A stretch of 44,990 bases of DNA. Origin: an uncultured Alphaproteobacteria bacterium (lineage in GTDB: Bacteria; Pseudomonadota; Alphaproteobacteria; Caulobacterales; Aquidulcibacteraceae). A program made the translations under genes and the position numbers. The stretch is from the NCBI GenBank assembly GCA_902826035.1, contig CADEDG010000011.1, forward strand, positions 1-44,990. Reading direction: 5' to 3'. Every line of letters begins with the position of its first letter. Positions within the stretch are counted from its first letter, which is position 1. The notes below the pieces were generated by a model that was given only the letters and a program-made list of their open reading frames with translations, had not been told where the DNA came from and made no database searches. Positions 42,295 to 44,990 of this stretch are shown piece after piece.

Positions 42295-42312
42295 CCGCCA
42301 CCTTAGCGGGTA

Positions 42313-43341
42313 TCAATCCGAGGAGGTCGGCGTCTGCACCAGACGGCGAGCGAGCAATTGCTCGATGGTGATGCCGATGGCTTGGCGTCCGCCGAACGCG
42401 GTGCCTACCTGACGGCGCTGAGCGCGCTGCAGGTAAGTGGCGTAGGCGCTCGCCGGCAGCGGCACATAACCAACGCGGGTGGCCGAAGCTCCAGCGTTGT
42501 TCACGTAATGCTGCACGAATTGCGCGACCTGCGGACGGCGCATGGCAGCCGCGTTAACATAGATGAAGATCGGCCGCGAGAGCGGAGCATAGCTTCCGTT
42601 CGTCACGTTAGCGACCGATGGCTCCACCGGGCCGTTGCCGTTGTCGATCGCCAGCCCGCGAAGGCGCGAGCGGTTCTCTTCATAATAGGCCAGACCGAAA
42701 TAGCCCAGGCCGCCAGCATTGTTGGCCACGCCTTGAACGGTGACGTTGTCGTCTTCGGTGGGCGTGTAGTCGGTGCGTGAAGCGCGCGCCGTGCCGTTCA
42801 CCGCTTCCGTGAAATAGTCGAACGTTCCCGATGCGCTGCCCGCTCCGTAGAGCTGCATGGCCATGTCAGGGAACGACGGGTTCACTTGGCGATAATTGGT
42901 GACGCGGCCTTGGGCGGACGGTTCCCAGATGCGGCGCAGTTCCGCCACCGTCATCGAACGGATCGGATTAGACGGGTTCACCACAACGGTGAGACCGTCG
43001 AACGCCACCGGGATTTCGATGTATTGGATGCCGGCCGCCGCGCAGGAGGCCATTTCGCTGGTGCGAATGGGACGCGAAGCGCCGGAGATATGGATTTCAC
43101 CACGGCAGAATTTGCGGAAGCCGCCGCCCGTGCCAGATTCACCGACCGTGACGCGGACCCGACCTTGAGTCTGCTGTTGGAAGCCCTCGGCCACCGCTTC
43201 GGAAAGCGGGAAAACCGTGGACGATCCGTCGATCTGGATGGTGAAGGCTTGGGCGGCGCCCTGCGCGAGCGCCGAGGAGCTGGCCATCGCCAACACTGCC
43301 GCCGAAATCGCCGCGGTTCGAGTGAGGAAACTGAGATTCAT
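42313..43341 (-). CDS. pstS: Phosphate-binding protein PstS
   Basis: The 342-residue product starts at ATG 43341, 8 nt after GGAGA. A Sec signal peptide (AAVLAMASSSALAQ) is followed by the PstS fold: IQIDGSSTVFPLSEAVAEGF, VTVGESGTGGGFRKFCRG, and GAGSASGTFDYF, whose Ser/Thr/Asp groups bind phosphate. One Cys pair is possible (FCRG and SCAAAG). It captures phosphate in the periplasm for PstCA. It follows the porin gene by 35 bp, so the two share a transcript. Confidence 0.95.
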   Translation of the reverse strand: MNLSFLTRTAAISAAVLAMASSSALAQGAAQAFTIQIDGSSTVFPLSEAVAEGFQQQTQGRVRVTVGESGTGGGFRKFCRGEIHISGASRPIRTSEMASCAAAGIQYIEIPVAFDGLTVVVNPSNPIRSMTVAELRRIWEPSAQGRVTNYRQVNPSFPDMAMQLYGAGSASGTFDYFTEAVNGTARASRTDYTPTEDDNVTVQGVANNAGGLGYFGLAYYEENRSRLRGLAIDNGNGPVEPSVANVTNGSYAPLSRPIFIYVNAAAMRRPQVAQFVQHYVNNAGASATRVGYVPLPASAYATYLQRAQRRQVGTAFGGRQAIGITIEQLLARRLVQTPTSSD

Positions 43342-43376
43342 GTGAAAATTCTCCAATCGAATTCGATGACAGATGA

Positions 43377-44720
43377 TCAGAAATCAAACTGCGTGCGCAG
43401 GCTGATCACTTCAGCGTCGAGGTCCAGCTGAGCCGGGTTGGCGCGATCCATCTCGGTCATCGCGTAATTGAGCTTGAAGCGAACGTGATCGAGCGGGACC
43501 CAGTCGAGACCAACAGCGTAAGCCGTTTGCTCGCCGCGCGACGTGCTCGAGCCAGCAGGATCGCTGAGATCGACGAAGTCGTACCGCGCCGCCAGCATCC
43601 AATGTCCGGGTCCGCCTTGATTGATGGCGCGACGCGGAGCGATGGCGCCGAACGAACCGGTGTTGCCGCGGTAAGAACGCGGCTCGCCCGTCAATGACCA
43701 GTACGCATCGACATAGTATCCATCGAAATCGAAGCTAACGCCCGGAACCGTCTCACCCGCAAGTGAATGATACTCAGCTGTGAAGCCGAACTGATTCCAT
43801 TGGCCCGCGAGCTCCACGCCATACGTGGTGTCGCTTTGACCGGCGAGGCCGCTGCCTGCGTCGATGTAGCGGCTGCTGCGCCCGTTCAGGGGACGGGTGC
43901 GATAGCGCACGGTTGAATCGTCGCCATTGTAGCGCTGGCGCGCCGTGAGGCCGATGTGCAGCAGCGTGTAGCTGTCAGGCGCGTTTTCGAAGATCGGCGC
44001 CCAGGTGAAGCGGCCGCTGACTTGGGTGGCTTCGTCGTTGTTGAAGTTGGTGTCTTGGCTATTCAACGAGTCGCCATAGACGCCAACCGCAGCCATCCAA
44101 TTGGCGCCGTTGGTGAGGAGGGCAGCGCCCGCGGAACGGCCATAGCCGAACGTGTTGATAATGCTCGAACGCTCAATGAACGGAATGTCGAGCGAAGAGG
44201 TGCGGTCTTCAAGCGGCGCGGTGACGTTGTTTTCGCCAATCACGAACGAGAAGAAGTCGCCCGCGTATTCCAGATACGCGTCGTCAACCGCCACGTCATC
44301 GCCGCCGCCGGTCGTTGTGACCGTCGCGACGCAGGGCTGGTTGCCCGGCGTAACCGAATCGCAATCGGCGATTGTTGTCGTTGCGGTCGTCGCTTCGCTG
44401 GCGCCTGGGTTCAACACGAAATCGATTTTGTAGCGCCAATTGTCGGTGAAACGCCCTTGGGCGCCGAGGAAGGCGCGGCGCACGTAGGAACGTGTGCCCT
44501 GCTCGGTGTTGTTTTCCCAGTCGCTCGCAATCACGTCGTACTGGAAACGACCGCGCATTTTGAAGCGCTGTTGGCCGTCGCGAATTTCCGGCGCGCCGTT
44601 CATCGGTTGAGTTACGGGCGGCGGCGCTGTCTGGGCGCTCGCAAACTCCGCCATCACTGCAACGCCACCAGCCGCCGCCAATGTGGCCAACGCTGTCTTG
44701 GTAATTCTATGCTTCTTCAT
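43377..44720 (-). CDS. OprO/OprP-like phosphate-selective porin
   Basis: The 447-residue product has a signal peptide (about residues 1-29, ending EFASAQ), then a beta-barrel with alternating strands and a terminal Phe (LRTQFDF) used for outer-membrane assembly. RGRFQYDVIASDWENN, SYVRRAFLGAQGRFTDNWRYK and GDFFSFVIGENN match the phosphate-selective porin family. One loop carries a Cys pair (ADCDSVTPGNQPCVA). As first gene of the operon, behind a Pho-box-like repeat, it likely provides phosphate entry under starvation. Confidence 0.92.
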   Translation of the reverse strand: MKKHRITKTALATLAAAGGVAVMAEFASAQTAPPPVTQPMNGAPEIRDGQQRFKMRGRFQYDVIASDWENNTEQGTRSYVRRAFLGAQGRFTDNWRYKIDFVLNPGASEATTATTTIADCDSVTPGNQPCVATVTTTGGGDDVAVDDAYLEYAGDFFSFVIGENNVTAPLEDRTSSLDIPFIERSSIINTFGYGRSAGAALLTNGANWMAAVGVYGDSLNSQDTNFNNDEATQVSGRFTWAPIFENAPDSYTLLHIGLTARQRYNGDDSTVRYRTRPLNGRSSRYIDAGSGLAGQSDTTYGVELAGQWNQFGFTAEYHSLAGETVPGVSFDFDGYYVDAYWSLTGEPRSYRGNTGSFGAIAPRRAINQGGPGHWMLAARYDFVDLSDPAGSSTSRGEQTAYAVGLDWVPLDHVRFKLNYAMTEMDRANPAQLDLDAEVISLRTQFDF

Positions 44721-44830
44721 GAAGACCCCCTCTTGAAGTCCCGCCCTGCTTTGGGCGTGGTTCGCCCCTCGGGCGTGGCGGGGGTTAATGGCGGCGCGTG
44801 AAGCCAGCGCGACGAAAACGCAAAGCTTGC

Positions 44831-44859
44831 ATGACGCTGCCGTTGCAGTTTTGTGACGT
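44831..44859 (-). promoter_or_regulatory. Pho-box-like repeat (PhoB site)
   Basis: Read on the minus strand there are three 7-bp units spaced by 4 bp: ACGTCAC, AAAA, CTGCAAC, GGCA, GCGTCAT. The 11-bp period and the GTCACAAAACTG core resemble the PhoB consensus CTGTCAT-N4-CTGTCAT. It lies 111-139 bp upstream of the porin start. The rest of 44721-44990 holds no other supported gene. Confidence 0.6.
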
Positions 44860-44990
44860 AGCGCCGACGTCGCATCTCATTGCGGCGGCGCAAGGGAATT
44901 AACCCTGATCCTCTCTTTACATTGGGGAAAGATCACCCTATGTGCCCCGCTTACCGGCGGACCTGGAAACAGCGTCCACTAACGCCCCCT

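Noticed and set aside
44940..44990. ATG at the right edge opening a frame to the end of the window
   Set aside because: Only 17 codons are visible, too few to support a gene.
1..44990. tRNA, rRNA, integrase or transposase genes
   Set aside because: I found no cloverleaf, rRNA-like or recombinase-like sequence on either strand by reading; a tRNAscan and a profile search would be needed to exclude them fully.

Overview
The window is GC-rich, densely packed chromosomal DNA of an alphaproteobacterium. COQ9, glutamyl-Q tRNA(Asp) synthetase, a proline dehydrogenase/aldehyde dehydrogenase fusion (PutA), an orphan Flp pilin and a PhoB-type pst operon together fit a Caulobacterales/Hyphomonadaceae-like organism. 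That placement is inferred from gene content, not from a marker tree. I see no rRNA, tRNA, CRISPR array, insertion sequence or prophage. Most genes are housekeeping or metabolic.

Layout. 92-2908: two adjacent secreted collagen-like proteins, the second ending in an OmpA-type peptidoglycan-binding domain. 3211-6692: a small HTH protein, a GT2 glycosyltransferase coupled to a four-helix membrane protein, and a divergent GT39/ArnT-like glycosyltransferase. 6680-10341: COQ9, then a winged-helix/TPR regulator divergent from an S41 peptidase lipoprotein. 10624-12137: ribosomal protein S21 with an apparent CTG start, a MarR regulator divergent from a VOC protein with a 19-bp palindrome between them, and a small membrane protein. 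12187-17335: NAD synthetase and CysQ (overlapping), a GNAT protein, then a GST and an FKBP lipoprotein (overlapping). 17337-21621: a fused oligopeptide ABC ATPase, an iron alcohol dehydrogenase, TerC and a 60-residue helical protein. 21784-25696: LysR, a zinc-ribbon protein with a collagen-like tail, an alpha/beta hydrolase with a small membrane protein, an unknown protein, MutT, and a coupled Flp pilin.

25700-32311: HNH nuclease, carboxylesterase, TPR-aspartyl/asparaginyl hydroxylase, GluQ, a tandem pair of unknown paralogs, a small unknown protein, a class-C-type serine hydrolase, and a 103-residue protein resembling a detached N-terminal domain of such hydrolases. 32312-33749: a gene-poor stretch with three clusters of 7-bp tandem repeats around one membrane protein gene. 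33750-38579: PutA overlapping a TauD-family dioxygenase, then a MntA/HepT toxin-antitoxin pair. 38708-39925: a GT4 glycosyltransferase. 40066-44720: a phosphate operon read leftwards (porin, pstS, pstC, pstA) behind a Pho-box-like repeat; pstB and phoU are not in the window.

The most unusual element is the collagen-like pair. Each protein carries exactly 86 uninterrupted Gly-X-Y triplets, although one is almost purely Gly-X-Asn and the other is mixed. Both have the same Cys-containing N-terminal cap and the same four-Cys C-terminal domain, and only the second has an anchor. The equal length suggests two chains of one heterotypic triple-helical (or polyglycine-II) stalk tied to peptidoglycan. 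This is inference from sequence.
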